Assembly: GCA_030684405.1 (NCBI GenBank) | Contig: JAUXYA010000021.1 | Coordinates: forward strand, 124,001 to 188,000 | Direction: 5' to 3' | Origin: Burkholderiales bacterium | GTDB taxonomy: Bacteria; Pseudomonadota; Gammaproteobacteria; Burkholderiales; SG8-41 | DNA: 64,000 bases | Part shown: positions 45,676 to 56,981 of the stretch, one piece after another | How the letters are laid out: the number at the start of each line of letters is the position of its first letter | Position numbering within the stretch: the stretch's first letter is position 1 | Position numbers and translations under genes: made by a program | The notes under the pieces: generated by a model | Seen by the model: the letters and a program-made list of their open reading frames with translations, nothing else | The model's database searches: none | Told to the model about the DNA's origin: nothing

Positions 45676-46505
45676 TCTGCAGTATCGTAAGCATAAAGTC
45701 GATCATGCTCCAGCGACGGCATCATGCCGCGGATCTTCGCCACCCGCGCCGGATCAATATCAGCGTAGACAATTCCAGGTTCTTCGCCGCCATCGGCCAG
45801 CACCTCACCCCAGGGATCAACGATCAGCGCATGGCCATAGGTCTGGCGATTGCCGGCATGCTCGCCGCACATCGCCGGCGCGAAAATGTAACTGGCATTT
45901 TCAATCGCACGCGCCTTCAGCAGTGCATGCCAGTGCGCCTTTCCGGTCTGGCGCTGGAAGGATGACGGCACCGCGATGAACTGCGCGCCCTGCTGCGCCA
46001 GTGTTCTGAAAAGATGCGGGAATCGCAGGTCATAACAGATCGTCATCCCGAGCTTGCCCCAAGGCATCTGCACCGCTACCGCACGCTCACCGGGACGGTA
46101 CGATGACGATTCACGAATCACCTTGCCATCGGGCAGTGTCACGTCGAACATGTGGATCTTGTCGTAAGTCGCTACCACCCTGCCATCGTCGGCAATCAGG
46201 AACGACCGGTTGGCAATGCGTTCATCATCGGTTTTCAGAGTCAGCGATCCCAGCAGCAGCCAGACCCGATGCTCACACGCAAGCGCCTGGAGCTGCACCA
46301 GCACTTCGCCGCCATCTTCCGGCAACGCATGCTCGCGCATCACGCGGCCGCTGCCGTCCATCATCAGACAGTACTCCGGCGTCAGCACAAATTGGGCGCC
46401 ACTCCTGGCCGCTTCGGCCACCATTCCTTTGAGCATGACCAAATTCGCGGCAAGGTCGTTGCCACTGTTGATCTGCAGGCAGGCAATGCGAAAAGGCGAT
46501 GTCAT
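45666..46505 (-). CDS. Nitrilase-superfamily amidase (Nit1/omega-amidase type)
   Basis: A 279-residue carbon-nitrogen hydrolase. The catalytic triad is E44 (LTPEYCLMM), K116 (ATYDKIHMFDV) and C157 (MTICYDLRFP). The KIHMFDV and CYDLRFP segments place it with Nit1/NitFhit-type amidases that hydrolyse deaminated glutathione or alpha-ketoglutaramate, a metabolite-repair role. It is separated from tRNA-Pro by a terminator. Exact substrate not determined. Confidence 0.93.
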   Translation of the reverse strand: MTSPFRIACLQINSGNDLAANLVMLKGMVAEAARSGAQFVLTPEYCLMMDGSGRVMREHALPEDGGEVLVQLQALACEHRVWLLLGSLTLKTDDERIANRSFLIADDGRVVATYDKIHMFDVTLPDGKVIRESSSYRPGERAVAVQMPWGKLGMTICYDLRFPHLFRTLAQQGAQFIAVPSSFQRQTGKAHWHALLKARAIENASYIFAPAMCGEHAGNRQTYGHALIVDPWGEVLADGGEEPGIVYADIDPARVAKIRGMMPSLEHDRLYAYDTAENH

Positions 46506-46550
46506 GACAGGGATCTCAATAGAGCTAAAACGATTCAGCTACGGGCGCAG

Positions 46551-46583
46551 AAATAAAAAAAGGGCACCTTAACGGAACCCTTT
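46551..46583 (-). terminator. Intrinsic terminator after tRNA-Pro
   Basis: Minus strand: AAAGGG stem, partly paired centre, CCCTTT, then a T7 run, starting 9 nt after the CCA end of the tRNA. It ends the thrS-to-tRNA-Pro transcription unit. Confidence 0.85.
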
Positions 46584-46589
46584 GATTTA

Positions 46590-46668
<79 letters not shown>

Positions 46669-46715
46669 AGGAGGCGGATTATACATCAGCGGACGGCCGT
46701 TTTCGTGCCGCTCGC

Positions 46716-47105
46716 TCAGGCCCGCAGCTCGTCAATAACGCTTTTGAGTTCCTGGCGCAGCTTGATCAGCGCGGGCTTGGCCGCGGCAGTCGCGGTGTCC
46801 CCAGTGCGACGCGAATGGCGTGCGGGTTCGCTGGACATTTCCTCGAGGCGATTGCGCGCGCCACTGATCGTAAAGCCTTGGTCGTAAAGCAAGTCGCGAA
46901 TGCGCCGGATCAGCAGCACTTCATGATGCTGGTAATAGCGCCGATTGCCGCGGCGCTTGACCGGCCGCAGCTGGGTGAACTCCTGCTCCCAGTAACGCAA
47001 CACATGCGGCTTCACGCCGCACAGTTCGCTGACTTCACCGATCGTGAAATAACGTTTTGCCGGGATCGGCGGGAGCTGCGACTTAAGGCTGCCGCTGGTT
47101 TCCAT
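46716..47105 (-). CDS. MerR-family transcriptional regulator
   Basis: A 129-residue regulator with an N-terminal MerR winged helix: [22 protein letters not shown], then [17 protein letters not shown]. The remaining 50 residues form a short helix without metal-binding cysteines, so it is not a metal sensor. The gene overlaps ihfA by 23 nt; this ihfA-merR pair is conserved across betaproteobacteria, but its targets are unknown to me. Confidence 0.92.
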   Translation of the reverse strand: METSGSLKSQLPPIPAKRYFTIGEVSELCGVKPHVLRYWEQEFTQLRPVKRRGNRRYYQHHEVLLIRRIRDLLYDQGFTISGARNRLEEMSSEPARHSRRTGDTATAAAKPALIKLRQELKSVIDELRA

Positions 47106-47391
47106 GGAAATGCTGCTCCACCATCGACTTTAATTTTTGTGATGCGTGGAACGTAACGACACGGCGCGCGGAAATGGGAATTTCTTCGCCGGTCTTTGGA
47201 TTGCGACCAGGACGCTGCGGCTTGTCGCGCAGCTGGAAATTGCCAAACCCGGAGAGCTTGACTCCCCTCCCGTTTTCAAGCGCGAGGCGAACTTCGTCGA
47301 AAAAGGACTCCACCATGTCCTTGGCTTCGCGCTTGTTGAACCCCACCTTCTCGAACAGCAAGTCGGCCAGTTCTGCTTTGGTTAACGTCAT
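47083..47391 (-). CDS. ihfA: Integration host factor alpha subunit
   Basis: A 102-residue DNA-bending protein, one half of the IHF heterodimer. I start at the ATG 47391, giving [20 protein letters not shown] as in E. coli; the frame extends five codons upstream. The beta-arm segment [18 protein letters not shown] with the intercalating Pro is intact. It follows pheT by 11 nt, the standard location. Confidence 0.97.
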   Translation of the reverse strand: MTLTKAELADLLFEKVGFNKREAKDMVESFFDEVRLALENGRGVKLSGFGNFQLRDKPQRPGRNPKTGEEIPISARRVVTFHASQKLKSMVEQHFHGNQRQP

Positions 47392-47402
47392 CTTGTCCCC
47401 TC

Positions 47403-49751
47403 TCAACGAAGTTTCGCGTTGAACTTTTCTTGCAGAATCTGGCGCAGCTCAGACATTGCTTTTTCAGCTTCTACGTCCGTCAAGGTTTTTTGAGTATCCT
47501 GCAATAACACACTGAATGCAAGACTTTTTTTCCCTTTTTGGACCCCCTCGCCACGGTATAAATCAAACACCGTAACGTCCCGCAAAATCGCCGGTCCTGC
47601 GCGTCTCAATTCGGCACTGATGTCGCCGAAGCGGACGTTTTCTTCGAACTCCGCAGCCAGATCTCGCCGCATGGCCGGAAACTTCGGCACTTCCTCGCTG
47701 GCCGGCAACAGGCGCTTTTCAACGGCACCCAGTTCGACCTCAAACACAACCGGCACAGTGGGCAGATCATACTTCCGCTGCCAGCGCGGATGCAATTCCC
47801 CGATCCAGCCGATATCCCGCCCCTCCAGAATAATCCGCGCCGACTTGCCTGGATGCAAGGCCGGATGCACTGCCGGCACAAAGGTTGCAATAGCCGGCAC
47901 CAGCAGCGCTTCAAGATCTGCCTTCAGGTCAAAAAAGTCGACGGCGCGCGCAGCCATCCCCCACTGCTGGGAATGTGCATCGCCATAGGCCACGGCGCCC
48001 ACGCGCCAGGGTTGCGGATAATCCGGCGCATTGATAAAACAGCGGCCGATTTCAAACAAGCGTACACGCGGCTGCTTGCGGCTCGCATTGAATGCCACGG
48101 CATGCATCAGGCCGCCGATCAGGCTCGAGCGCATGACGCTCATCTGGCTCGCAATCGGATTGGCCAGCGCGACCGGATCGGCATTGGCACAGAAATCCTC
48201 TTCCCAGCTGCGATCCACAAAACTGTAGGTGATAATCTCCTGAAAATCCAAAGTCGCCAGTGTGTGCCGCGCTGCCACAGCATCGCGTTGCGCCTCCGTT
48301 GCAGGCAGCATGTCCGCACGCGCCAGCGGCGCTTCCGCAGGGATGCGGTCATAACCTGTGACCCGCGCCAGTTCCTCGATAAGATATTCCACAATGGCGA
48401 TAAAAAAACGGTAGCTCGGTGGCGCCACTTCCACCGTGTCACCGACCAGCACAGGTCGGCAGCCCAGCCGCTCGAGGATCGCCATGGCGGCAGCCGCCTC
48501 GACGGAAAAACCCAGAATCCGCCGCGCACGTGGCAGGCGCAACTTAACGGGTTGGCGTGCGGGCAGCTTGCCCGTGACCTCGACCACCGGTCCCGCCTGT
48601 CCACCGCAGATCTGCAGGATCAATTGGGTCGCACGCTCCATCGCATCGCGCGTTCCCGCGAAATCGACACCCCGCTCGAAGCGGTAGGCTGAATCCGAGC
48701 CGAACCCCAGTTCGCGGGTTTTGCCAGCGATGACTTCCGGCATGAAAAAAGCGCTCTCCAGGATGACGCCGCGGGTTTCAGTCGTGACGCCGCTGTCCTC
48801 CCCCCCCATGATGCCTGCCAGCGCCAGCGGTCGGCTCGCATCGGCGATCACCAGATATCCGGGGTTGAGGGGCAGCACAGTACCATTGAGCAGCTTCAGT
48901 TCTTCTCTGTCGCGCGCGCGCCGCACGCAAATGCCGTCCGCCACTTGCGCGGCGTCAAAGGCGTGCAGCGGCTGCCCCATTTCCAGCAGCACGTAGTTGG
49001 TGACATCGACCACCGCGCTGATCGGGCGGATGCCGCTGCGCGCAAGGCGTCGCCGCATCCACTCCGGCGTCGCAGCCTTCGCATTCACCCCGCGTAAGAT
49101 GCGCACGCCATAGCGCGGACAATCCGCCGGGGCCTCGACCGAGATCCCGATCCGGTCTTCGATCTGCGGCTGCACCGCGGCCGGTGTCGTCCACTTGAGC
49201 GTGGCGCCGCTCAGCGCCGCCACTTCCCGCGCCATGCCCAGAACGCTCAGGCAATCGCCGCGGTTAGGGGTTGGCTTGGTAGTGAGCACCTGGTCGTCGA
49301 GATCCAGCAGGTCCCGCACCGACATGCCGAGAGTCGCCGTCGCAGGCAGCTCGAGCAGCCCTTCTGCACTTTCGCTGAGCCCCAACTCGCGGGCCGAGCA
49401 GAGCATCCCCTGCGACTCTATGCCGCGCACCTTGGCAAGCTTGATCTCCATGCCCGGCAAGCACGCGCCAACCAGCGCAGCAGGCACCCTCATGCCAACT
49501 CGCACATTCGGCGCACCGCAGACGATGTTGAGCGGCGCAGTGCCGGCGTTGACCTGGCATACATTCAAGCGGTCAGCCTGAGGATGCTTCTCCACCGAGA
49601 GCACTTCGGCCACCACCACCCTGTCAAAGGGCGGCGCTGCCGGATCAACAGCCTCGACTTCCACGCCACCGAAAGTCAGCAGGTCCGAAAGCTCTGCGGT
49701 TGTGAGCTGCGGATCAACCAGTTCGCGCAGCCAATGTTCCGAAATTTTCAT
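47403..49751 (-). CDS. pheT: Phenylalanyl-tRNA synthetase beta subunit
   Basis: A 782-residue subunit of the (alpha-beta)2 enzyme. Recognised parts: start [14 protein letters not shown], the EMAP-like tRNA-binding domain (about 40-150, with [12 protein letters not shown]), the B3/B4 editing domain, the B5 domain and the C-terminal FDX-ACB anticodon-binding domain (FPAMRRDLA). Length and order match the family. It starts 12 nt after pheS. Confidence 0.97.
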   Translation of the reverse strand: MKISEHWLRELVDPQLTTAELSDLLTFGGVEVEAVDPAAPPFDRVVVAEVLSVEKHPQADRLNVCQVNAGTAPLNIVCGAPNVRVGMRVPAALVGACLPGMEIKLAKVRGIESQGMLCSARELGLSESAEGLLELPATATLGMSVRDLLDLDDQVLTTKPTPNRGDCLSVLGMAREVAALSGATLKWTTPAAVQPQIEDRIGISVEAPADCPRYGVRILRGVNAKAATPEWMRRRLARSGIRPISAVVDVTNYVLLEMGQPLHAFDAAQVADGICVRRARDREELKLLNGTVLPLNPGYLVIADASRPLALAGIMGGEDSGVTTETRGVILESAFFMPEVIAGKTRELGFGSDSAYRFERGVDFAGTRDAMERATQLILQICGGQAGPVVEVTGKLPARQPVKLRLPRARRILGFSVEAAAAMAILERLGCRPVLVGDTVEVAPPSYRFFIAIVEYLIEELARVTGYDRIPAEAPLARADMLPATEAQRDAVAARHTLATLDFQEIITYSFVDRSWEEDFCANADPVALANPIASQMSVMRSSLIGGLMHAVAFNASRKQPRVRLFEIGRCFINAPDYPQPWRVGAVAYGDAHSQQWGMAARAVDFFDLKADLEALLVPAIATFVPAVHPALHPGKSARIILEGRDIGWIGELHPRWQRKYDLPTVPVVFEVELGAVEKRLLPASEEVPKFPAMRRDLAAEFEENVRFGDISAELRRAGPAILRDVTVFDLYRGEGVQKGKKSLAFSVLLQDTQKTLTDVEAEKAMSELRQILQEKFNAKLR

Positions 49752-49763
49752 GGCAGCGGCCGC

Positions 49764-51181
<1,418 letters not shown>

Positions 51182-51196
51182 GGCTCTTCTCCCTGA

Positions 51197-51391
51197 TCAG
51201 TAAGGCAGCATCGCGCGTACTGCGCGCTGATCGGAATCGTGCACCATGGTCGTGCCGCGCAACTGACGCTTGCGCTTGGTGCTCTTCTTGGTAAGGATAT
51301 GACGCAGGTGCGAGGAACTGCGCTTGAATGCGCCGCTGCCCAGCTTTTTGAATCGCTTGGCCGCGCCGCTCTTGCTCTTCATCTTCGGCAT
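51197..51391 (-). CDS. rpmI: 50S ribosomal protein L35
   Basis: A 64-residue basic protein: [15 protein letters not shown] at the N-terminus and [13 protein letters not shown] in the second half are diagnostic for L35. Fifteen nt separate it from rplT. Confidence 0.98.
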   Translation of the reverse strand: MPKMKSKSGAAKRFKKLGSGAFKRSSSHLRHILTKKSTKRKRQLRGTTMVHDSDQRAVRAMLPY

Positions 51392-51454
51392 GTTGACTCC
51401 TGTTTTAGCCTAGCGTCGGGCGCCTGCGTTGCCGCGGGACTTAAAGCCCGAACA

Positions 51455-52123
51455 CTACTTCTTTTCAACGGCCACAGCTGCCGGCGCCGGAGCGCCTGCC
51501 GCCACAACCACCTTTGCCGGCGTTGCCGCCGGCGTTTCATCCGTGGCCTTGGCTCCGGCCTTCGGGGAATTCTTCGCTACCGCAGGTTTTGCCTGCACCT
51601 GCACTTGCACCTTCTTCGGCGCCAGCACCATCACCAGCTGGCGACCTTCCATCTTCGGGAACTGCTCGACAACAGCCAGTTCGATCAAATCCGTCTTCAC
51701 TCGTTCCAGCAGACGGAAACCGAACTCCTGGTGCGCCATCTCGCGCCCCCTGAAGCGCAGCGTGATCTTCGCCTTGTCGCCCTCTTCAAGAAAGCGGATC
51801 AGGTTGCGCAGTTTGATCTGGTAGTCGCCTTCGTCCGTTCCCGGACGGAATTTCACTTCCTTAACGACGATCTGCTTCTGCTTGAGCCTCGCCTCGTGCT
51901 GCTTCTTGCTCTCACGGTACTTGAATTTCCCGTAATCCATGACACGGCATACCGGCGGTTGTGCCGTAGGCGCGATCTCGACCAGATCCAGCTCAGCATC
52001 CTCCGCCAGCTTGTTGGCTGCGGCAATGCTGATCACGCCAACCTGCGAACCATCTGCTCCGATGACCCGCACTTCCGGGGCGGTGATTTCACCGTTGATC
52101 CGGGCTTCCTTTTCCTGAGCTAT
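51455..52123 (-). CDS. infC: Translation initiation factor IF-3, start codon ATA
   Basis: IF-3 homology begins [19 protein letters not shown], which is encoded from an ATA codon at 52123-52121 preceded by GGGAG with 7 nt spacing. No ATG, GTG or TTG precedes it within the homologous region; the first conventional start (GTG at 52072) would remove 17 conserved residues. E. coli infC likewise uses a non-canonical ATT and is autoregulated through it. The N-domain, linker and C-domain are intact to about residue 170. A tail of about 50 residues rich in Ala, Pro, Lys and Val follows, which is not in the E. coli protein. Confidence 0.93.
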   Translation of the reverse strand: MAQEKEARINGEITAPEVRVIGADGSQVGVISIAAANKLAEDAELDLVEIAPTAQPPVCRVMDYGKFKYRESKKQHEARLKQKQIVVKEVKFRPGTDEGDYQIKLRNLIRFLEEGDKAKITLRFRGREMAHQEFGFRLLERVKTDLIELAVVEQFPKMEGRQLVMVLAPKKVQVQVQAKPAVAKNSPKAGAKATDETPAATPAKVVVAAGAPAPAAVAVEKK

Positions 52124-52149
52124 GCGAAAACTCCCAAAATTTATTGCTC

Positions 52150-54066
52150 TCAGGCCGAACGACCCTTCTTCGCGATATCGCTTTTCAAAAGCGACATGAA
52201 GGCATCCAGGGACATTTGCCCCAGATCCTCGCCTTTACGGGAACGCACGGCCACCAATTGTGCTGCCACTTCCTTGTCACCGACGACCAGCTGGAATGGC
52301 AGCTTTTGCAGACTATGTTCTCGGATTTTATAGGAAATTTTCTCATTCCTCAAGTCAGCCGCGGCCCGAAAACCGGCCTTTTTCAGGGCATCCGCCACCA
52401 CCGCCACAGGGCCGGCCTGCCCCTCCGAGATGTTCATGACCACGGTCTGCAAGGGCGCCAGCCAGGCCGGCATGGCCCCGGCATAGTGCTCGATCAGAAT
52501 GCCGATGAAGCGCTCCAGCGACCCGAGGATAGCCCTGTGCAGCATTACCGGCGTGCGCCGGCTGTTGTCTTCGGCCACGTATTCCGCGCCCAGGCGCTGG
52601 GGCAATGCGAAATCCAGCTGCAGGGTGCCGCATTGCCAGACACGGCCCAGCGAATCTTTCAGTGAAAACTCGATTTTCGGACCGTAAAACGCGCCTTCGC
52701 CGGGATTAAGCTCCCACTCGAGGCCCTTTTCGTCCAGCGTCGCCTTGAGAGCCGCCTCGGCACGATCCCAGACCGCGTCATCTCCGATGCGCTTTTCCGG
52801 GCGCGTTGAGAGCTTGACCAGGATGTGGTCGAAGCCGAAATCGGCATACACCCGCCGCAACAGGTCGACGAAATCCCCGGCCTCGCGCTGCACTTGCTCT
52901 TCCGTGCAAAATATGTGCGCATCGTCCTGCACGAAGCCGCGCACACGCATCAGGCCATGCAGCGCGCCCGAAGGTTCGTTACGGTGACAGGAACCGAACT
53001 CGGCGATGCGCAGCGGCAGGTCGCGGTAGCTTTTCACGCCCTGGTTGAAAATCTGCACATGCCCCGGGCAGTTCATCGGTTTTACCGCGTAATCGCGCTT
53101 CTCCGATTCCGTCGTGAACATGTACTCACGGTAGTTTTCCCAGTGTCCGGAACGCTCCCACAACACGCGGTCCATCACCTGCGGCGTACGTACCTCGCGA
53201 TACCCGGCTTCGGTCAGCAGCCCGCGCATGTACTGTTCGATCGCCTGCCAGATTACCCAGCCATTGGCATGCCAGAACACCATGCCCGGCGCCTCGTCCT
53301 GCATGTGGAACAGGTCGAGCTGACGCCCCAGTTTTCGATGATCCCGCTTCTCCGCTTCCTCAAGACGGTGGAGGTACTGGTCCTGATCCTCTTTCCGCGC
53401 CCAGGCCGTGCCGTAAACCCGTTGCAGCATCTCGTTCTTCGAATCACCGCGCCAGTAAGCCCCGGCCACCTTCATCAGCTTGAATATCTTCAGCTTGCCG
53501 GTGGACGGCACATGCGGGCCGCGGCATAGATCGATGAAATTGTCCTGGCGATACAGCGAGATCGGCTGATCCGAGGGAATCGACGCGATGATCTGCGACT
53601 TGTATTTCTCCCCCATGTCCGAGAAAAACTGCACCGCCTCATCGCGCGGCATCACCTGACGCTCGACGCGAATGTCGCGCTTGCTGATTTCCAGCATGCG
53701 CTTTTCGATCGCAGCAAGATCCTCGGGCGTGAAGGGCCGTTTGTAGGAAAAATCATAGTAGAAGCCGTCTTCGATCACCGGACCGATCGTCACCTGCGCA
53801 TCGGGAAACAGCTCCTTCACCGCATGGGCCAGCAGATGAGCCGTCGAATGGCGCAGCATTTCCAGGCCTTCGGGATTGCGATCCGTGATCACCGCCAGTT
53901 CGGCGTCCGACTCGATGCGATGCGAGGTATCCACCAGACTGCCGTTGACACGCCCGGCCAGCGCCGCCTTGGCGAGTCCGGCACCGATGGAGGCCGCCAC
54001 TTCGGCCACCGTAACCGGGTGTTCGTAGGATCTGACCGATCCGTCGGGCAATGTGATATTGATCAT
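52150..54066 (-). CDS. thrS: Threonyl-tRNA synthetase
   Basis: A 638-residue class II synthetase. The TGS domain is at the N-terminus ([20 protein letters not shown]), followed by the editing domain with [12 protein letters not shown], the catalytic core with [10 protein letters not shown] and [15 protein letters not shown], and an anticodon-binding domain with [12 protein letters not shown]. It starts 25 nt downstream of a hairpin with a U-run and is followed by infC after 26 nt. Confidence 0.98.
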   Translation of the reverse strand: MINITLPDGSVRSYEHPVTVAEVAASIGAGLAKAALAGRVNGSLVDTSHRIESDAELAVITDRNPEGLEMLRHSTAHLLAHAVKELFPDAQVTIGPVIEDGFYYDFSYKRPFTPEDLAAIEKRMLEISKRDIRVERQVMPRDEAVQFFSDMGEKYKSQIIASIPSDQPISLYRQDNFIDLCRGPHVPSTGKLKIFKLMKVAGAYWRGDSKNEMLQRVYGTAWARKEDQDQYLHRLEEAEKRDHRKLGRQLDLFHMQDEAPGMVFWHANGWVIWQAIEQYMRGLLTEAGYREVRTPQVMDRVLWERSGHWENYREYMFTTESEKRDYAVKPMNCPGHVQIFNQGVKSYRDLPLRIAEFGSCHRNEPSGALHGLMRVRGFVQDDAHIFCTEEQVQREAGDFVDLLRRVYADFGFDHILVKLSTRPEKRIGDDAVWDRAEAALKATLDEKGLEWELNPGEGAFYGPKIEFSLKDSLGRVWQCGTLQLDFALPQRLGAEYVAEDNSRRTPVMLHRAILGSLERFIGILIEHYAGAMPAWLAPLQTVVMNISEGQAGPVAVVADALKKAGFRAAADLRNEKISYKIREHSLQKLPFQLVVGDKEVAAQLVAVRSRKGEDLGQMSLDAFMSLLKSDIAKKGRSA

Positions 54067-54090
54067 GTCGGGTTTCCGTGACTACAAATA

Positions 54091-54117
54091 AAAAAAGTGC
54101 GGCAAGCCGCACTTTTT
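54091..54117. terminator. Strong symmetric hairpin just before thrS (terminator/attenuator)
   Basis: AAAAAGTGCGGC / GCCGCACTTTTT with an AA loop (12 bp including A-T pairs), followed on the minus strand by T7. It ends 25 nt before the thrS ATG. It may end the tRNA-Val transcript, but no promoter fits between it and thrS, so thrS transcription must pass through it. Confidence 0.88.
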
Positions 54118-54140
54118 CCGCTACCAGAAAATTGACGCAG

Positions 54141-54200
54141 CTATCGCCGGGCTTCAGGGAAGTTACGAGTTCGCGGTGTCATAACGCTCGCTTCCTGCAT
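54141..54200 (-). other. Possible leader ORF upstream of thrS
   Basis: A 19-codon frame MQEASVMTPRTRNFPEARR lies between tRNA-Val and the hairpin; a shorter version starts at the inner Met (54182). It has two Thr codons (ACA, ACT). This could be a leader peptide for attenuation of thrS, but Thr richness is low and the frame may be chance. Confidence 0.2.
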
Positions 54201-54230
54201 TCCGATGGTTTAGTTTGCGCAATTCCAAAT

Positions 54231-54307
54231 TGGTAGGCGCGATTGGACTCGAACCAACGACCCCCACCATGTCAAGGTGGTGCTCTAACCAGCTGAGCTA
54301 CGCGCCT
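54231..54307 (-). tRNA. tRNA-Val (anticodon GAC)
   Basis: A 77 nt cloverleaf with acceptor AGGCGCG/CGCGCCT, discriminator A and encoded CCA; anticodon stem CCACC/GGTGG with loop TTGACAT (GAC); T loop TTCGAGT. It lies between relA and thrS on the same strand. Confidence 0.97.
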
Positions 54308-54391
54308 GAAAGGGCGGAATTCTAGCCCAATCGGGGCAGGCCGATCAAATAAAATCAGTGGCTTGCGAATTTACGCCCGCGCCCACAGCGT

Positions 54392-56575
54392 TCAGCGCCG
54401 CGCTGCCGATACCACGCCACGCACCTCCCGCACCAGGCCCAGCACCCGCGCCAACTGCGCGAGGTCCGAAACCTCCAGCGTGAAGCGCATTCGCGCCGTC
54501 AGGTCCGTGGAGGTCGAACGCGTCGCCGTGACATTGATGCGCTCCCGCGACAGCACCTCGGAAATGTCCCGCAGCAGTCCGGTGCGGTCGACCGCGTCAA
54601 CCACAATCTCCACCGGGAACGTCGCGCTACCCGGCACTCCCCACTCTGCCGCCACCCGCCGCTGCGGATCGAGGCGTGCCAGGTTCGCGCATTCGGCGCG
54701 ATGCACACTGACGCCGCGGCCCCGCGTCACGAAACCCACGATCGGCTCCGGCGGCGCGGGCCTGCAGCACTTGGCCGGCATCGTCAGCAACTTGTCAACA
54801 CCGACCACCAAGATTCCGCCGCCCGCGTTCTTCGCCTTGCGCGCGACGATGGCAGGAGCGGGCACTTGTGCCTGTGGTGCCCCGGCCGCATCGGGATCAA
54901 GCGCCTCCTGCAGTGCCTTGGGCCCGATCTCACCGCGCCCGATGCCGGCGAGCAAGTCATTGAGCCGTTCGAAGCCCATTGCCGTTGCCAACTGGTCGAG
55001 ATTGGTGCGCGTCATGCCGCGGCGCTGCAACTCCTTGTCGAGCACTGTTCGGCCCTGTGCAATGTCGGCCTCGAGGTTGAGTTTGTTGAACCACTGCCGC
55101 ACCTTCGAACGCGCGCCCGGGCTGCGCAGGAAACCGAGCTGCGAATTGAGCCAGTCGCGGCTGGGCCCGCCCTGCTTGGCCGCAAGAACCTCCACCTGCT
55201 GGCCGTTCGACAGCGGAGTGTTAAGCGGCACCATCACACCGTCCACCTTGGCACCTCGGCAGCGATGGCCAAGCTCGGTATGCACGTGATAGGCAAAATC
55301 CACCGGCGTAGCCCCCTTCGGCAGGTCCACCACGCGGCCTTGCGGCGTCAACACATAGACCGTGTCTTCGAACAACCCCGTGCGGAACTGCTCGCCAAGC
55401 TCGCCGGTATCGCTGACCTCGTCCTTCCACTCCAGGACCTGGCGCAGCCAGGCAATCTTTTCCTCATAGCCGCGATTCTGGCGTCCACCCTCCTTGTAGC
55501 GCCAGTGCGCCGCCACTCCCAGCTCCGAATGCTGATGCATCTCGTGGGTGCGGATCTGCACCTCGACCGACTTGCCCTCGGGACCGCTCACCGCTGTGTG
55601 CAGCGAGCGATAGTTGTTGGCCTTGGGCTTGGCGATGTAGTCATCGAACTCTTTCGGCAGCGGGGACCAAAGGCTGTGCACGATGCCGAGCACCGTGTAG
55701 CAATCCTTGACGTCACGCACCAGCACGCGCACCGCGCGCACATCGTAGAGCCCCTCGAAATCGAGGCGTTTTTTCTCCATCTTGCGGTGGATGCTCGCGA
55801 TGTGCTTGGGCCTCCCGTAGACATCGGCGGCAATACCTGCACGCGCGAGCTCGCTCTTGAGGATCGCTACCACGTTCTCGATGTAGCGCTCGCGGTCCTG
55901 GCGCTTCTCGTCGAGCAGCCGCGCGATGCGCTTGTAGCTCCCGGGATCACGCACCCGCAGCGCGAGGTCTTCCAACTCCCACTTGATTTGCCAAACGCCC
56001 AGCCGGTTGGCCAGCGGCGCGAACAGATCCTGCGTGAGGTTCGCCATCTCCGTCATTTTTCCGGCATCCCGGGACTTGATCGCCTCGCGCAGATCCTGCA
56101 GGTGGTCCGCCAGCTTAACCAGCACCACGCGCACGTCCTGCACCATCGCCAGCAGCATCTTGCGCAGCGCCTCAAGCTGGGTCGCCTGACCCTCGGGACG
56201 CAAAGGCGCAGGCGCATGGCTCGACAGCGCCCCAATCTCACCCATGCGCAGGACACCCTCCACGAGCTCGGCGATGACATCACCATAACGCGCGCGCAGG
56301 TCAACGCTGCCGATCAGTTGCAGGCGCAGCAGCGGCAGCAACAGCGTTGCTGTTACCGCCTCATGATCGAGATCCAGCTGAAGTACGGTGTCGGCGAGAG
56401 CACAGGCGCGCTCCAGCAGGCCGTCGTGGCGCTCAGCCACTGCCAGCAGGTCGTCGAAGGCGCGCCGGAGAGCCGCGCTGGCAGGGGCGTCAAAACGCGC
56501 AGTGGCCGCCAGGATCCAGGCTTGCGGCCCGGCATCCGGAGATTTCACCAACTGCAGTTGTACGTTGCTGACCAT
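54392..56575 (-). CDS. relA: GTP pyrophosphokinase RelA
   Basis: A 727-residue (p)ppGpp synthetase. The N-terminal hydrolase region has lost its HD metal site (AALLHDVIEDT of SpoT reads TATLLLPLLRLQL here), as in RelA. The synthase domain is intact (YGRPKHIASIHRKM, YDVRAVRVLV, NNYRSLHTAVSGPEGKSVEVQIRT), followed by the TGS domain (VYVLTPQGRVVDLPKGATPVDFAY cut into the usual segments), the zinc-finger/helical part with AKCCRPAPPEP and GRGVSVHRAECANL, and a C-terminal ACT domain. It senses uncharged tRNA on stalled ribosomes. A terminator-like hairpin and two further palindromes lie in its leader. Confidence 0.96.
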   Translation of the reverse strand: MVSNVQLQLVKSPDAGPQAWILAATARFDAPASAALRRAFDDLLAVAERHDGLLERACALADTVLQLDLDHEAVTATLLLPLLRLQLIGSVDLRARYGDVIAELVEGVLRMGEIGALSSHAPAPLRPEGQATQLEALRKMLLAMVQDVRVVLVKLADHLQDLREAIKSRDAGKMTEMANLTQDLFAPLANRLGVWQIKWELEDLALRVRDPGSYKRIARLLDEKRQDRERYIENVVAILKSELARAGIAADVYGRPKHIASIHRKMEKKRLDFEGLYDVRAVRVLVRDVKDCYTVLGIVHSLWSPLPKEFDDYIAKPKANNYRSLHTAVSGPEGKSVEVQIRTHEMHQHSELGVAAHWRYKEGGRQNRGYEEKIAWLRQVLEWKDEVSDTGELGEQFRTGLFEDTVYVLTPQGRVVDLPKGATPVDFAYHVHTELGHRCRGAKVDGVMVPLNTPLSNGQQVEVLAAKQGGPSRDWLNSQLGFLRSPGARSKVRQWFNKLNLEADIAQGRTVLDKELQRRGMTRTNLDQLATAMGFERLNDLLAGIGRGEIGPKALQEALDPDAAGAPQAQVPAPAIVARKAKNAGGGILVVGVDKLLTMPAKCCRPAPPEPIVGFVTRGRGVSVHRAECANLARLDPQRRVAAEWGVPGSATFPVEIVVDAVDRTGLLRDISEVLSRERINVTATRSTSTDLTARMRFTLEVSDLAQLARVLGLVREVRGVVSAARR

Positions 56576-56612
56576 GAGCCGACCCTGAACTGAAAGAATT
56601 TCTGCTTGTCAC

Positions 56613-56638
56613 ACAAAAATGCCCCATTTAAGGGCATT
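56613..56638 (-). terminator. Terminator-like hairpin in the relA leader
   Basis: Minus strand: AATGCCC, 7 nt loop, GGGCATT, then TTTTTGTG, about 38 nt before the relA ATG. The upstream gene is divergent, so there is no transcript to end here except relA's own; it may be an attenuator. Confidence 0.6.
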
Positions 56639-56686
56639 CGCGCCGCAATGTGGCACCCTATCTCCTTCGAAGGTCCAGCTGCACTG

Positions 56687-56724
56687 CGACTGCGCAGTCG
56701 TAGACCCTTGAATGGTACAAGGGT
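56687..56724. repeat. Two adjacent palindromes upstream of relA
   Basis: CGACTGCGCAGTCG (56687-56700) is a perfect 14 bp palindrome; ACCCTTG / CAAGGGT (56704-56710 and 56718-56724) is a 7 bp inverted repeat. They lie in the 406 nt spacer between relA and the ATP-grasp gene and could be operator sites or structured leader RNA. Confidence 0.6.
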
Positions 56725-56784
56725 TGCTTGCGGGTATAAACAGGAAGAGAAACGCGATATCAAATGGCTGTTTTGGGATGGGCC

Positions 56785-56920
56785 GGTGGTTACGCCGCCT
56801 CTCGGTTAACTCACGCAATGCAAAATCTCCCCAGACCGTTGGACGCAATAAGCGAAGCGCATTGCACCAGCCCACCCACCGCTCAATCGCCACAGTAAAA
56901 CATGTTAGGTTGTCGGACAT
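56785..56920. repeat. Dispersed intergenic repeat, copy left of the Anbu cluster
   Basis: Contains GGTGGTTACGCCGC (56785), a GCAAT/ATTGC inverted core (56845-56865, with GGTGCAATGCGCTTCGC on the minus strand) and TGTCGGACAT (56911-56920). The same three blocks recur at 63498-63593. GGGTGGGTTACGCC and GGTGCAAT..ATTGCACC blocks are widespread dispersed repeats of betaproteobacteria. Confidence 0.6.
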
Positions 56921-56981
56921 ATCCCGGTGGAATGCGCCGCTTTTGGGCTAATCCACTTTACGTGCGGACCAAGGATCATTA

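Noticed and set aside
54701-56593. 630-codon plus-strand frame opposite relA
   Set aside because: Antisense to every conserved motif of RelA; His/Gln/Leu-rich shadow translation.
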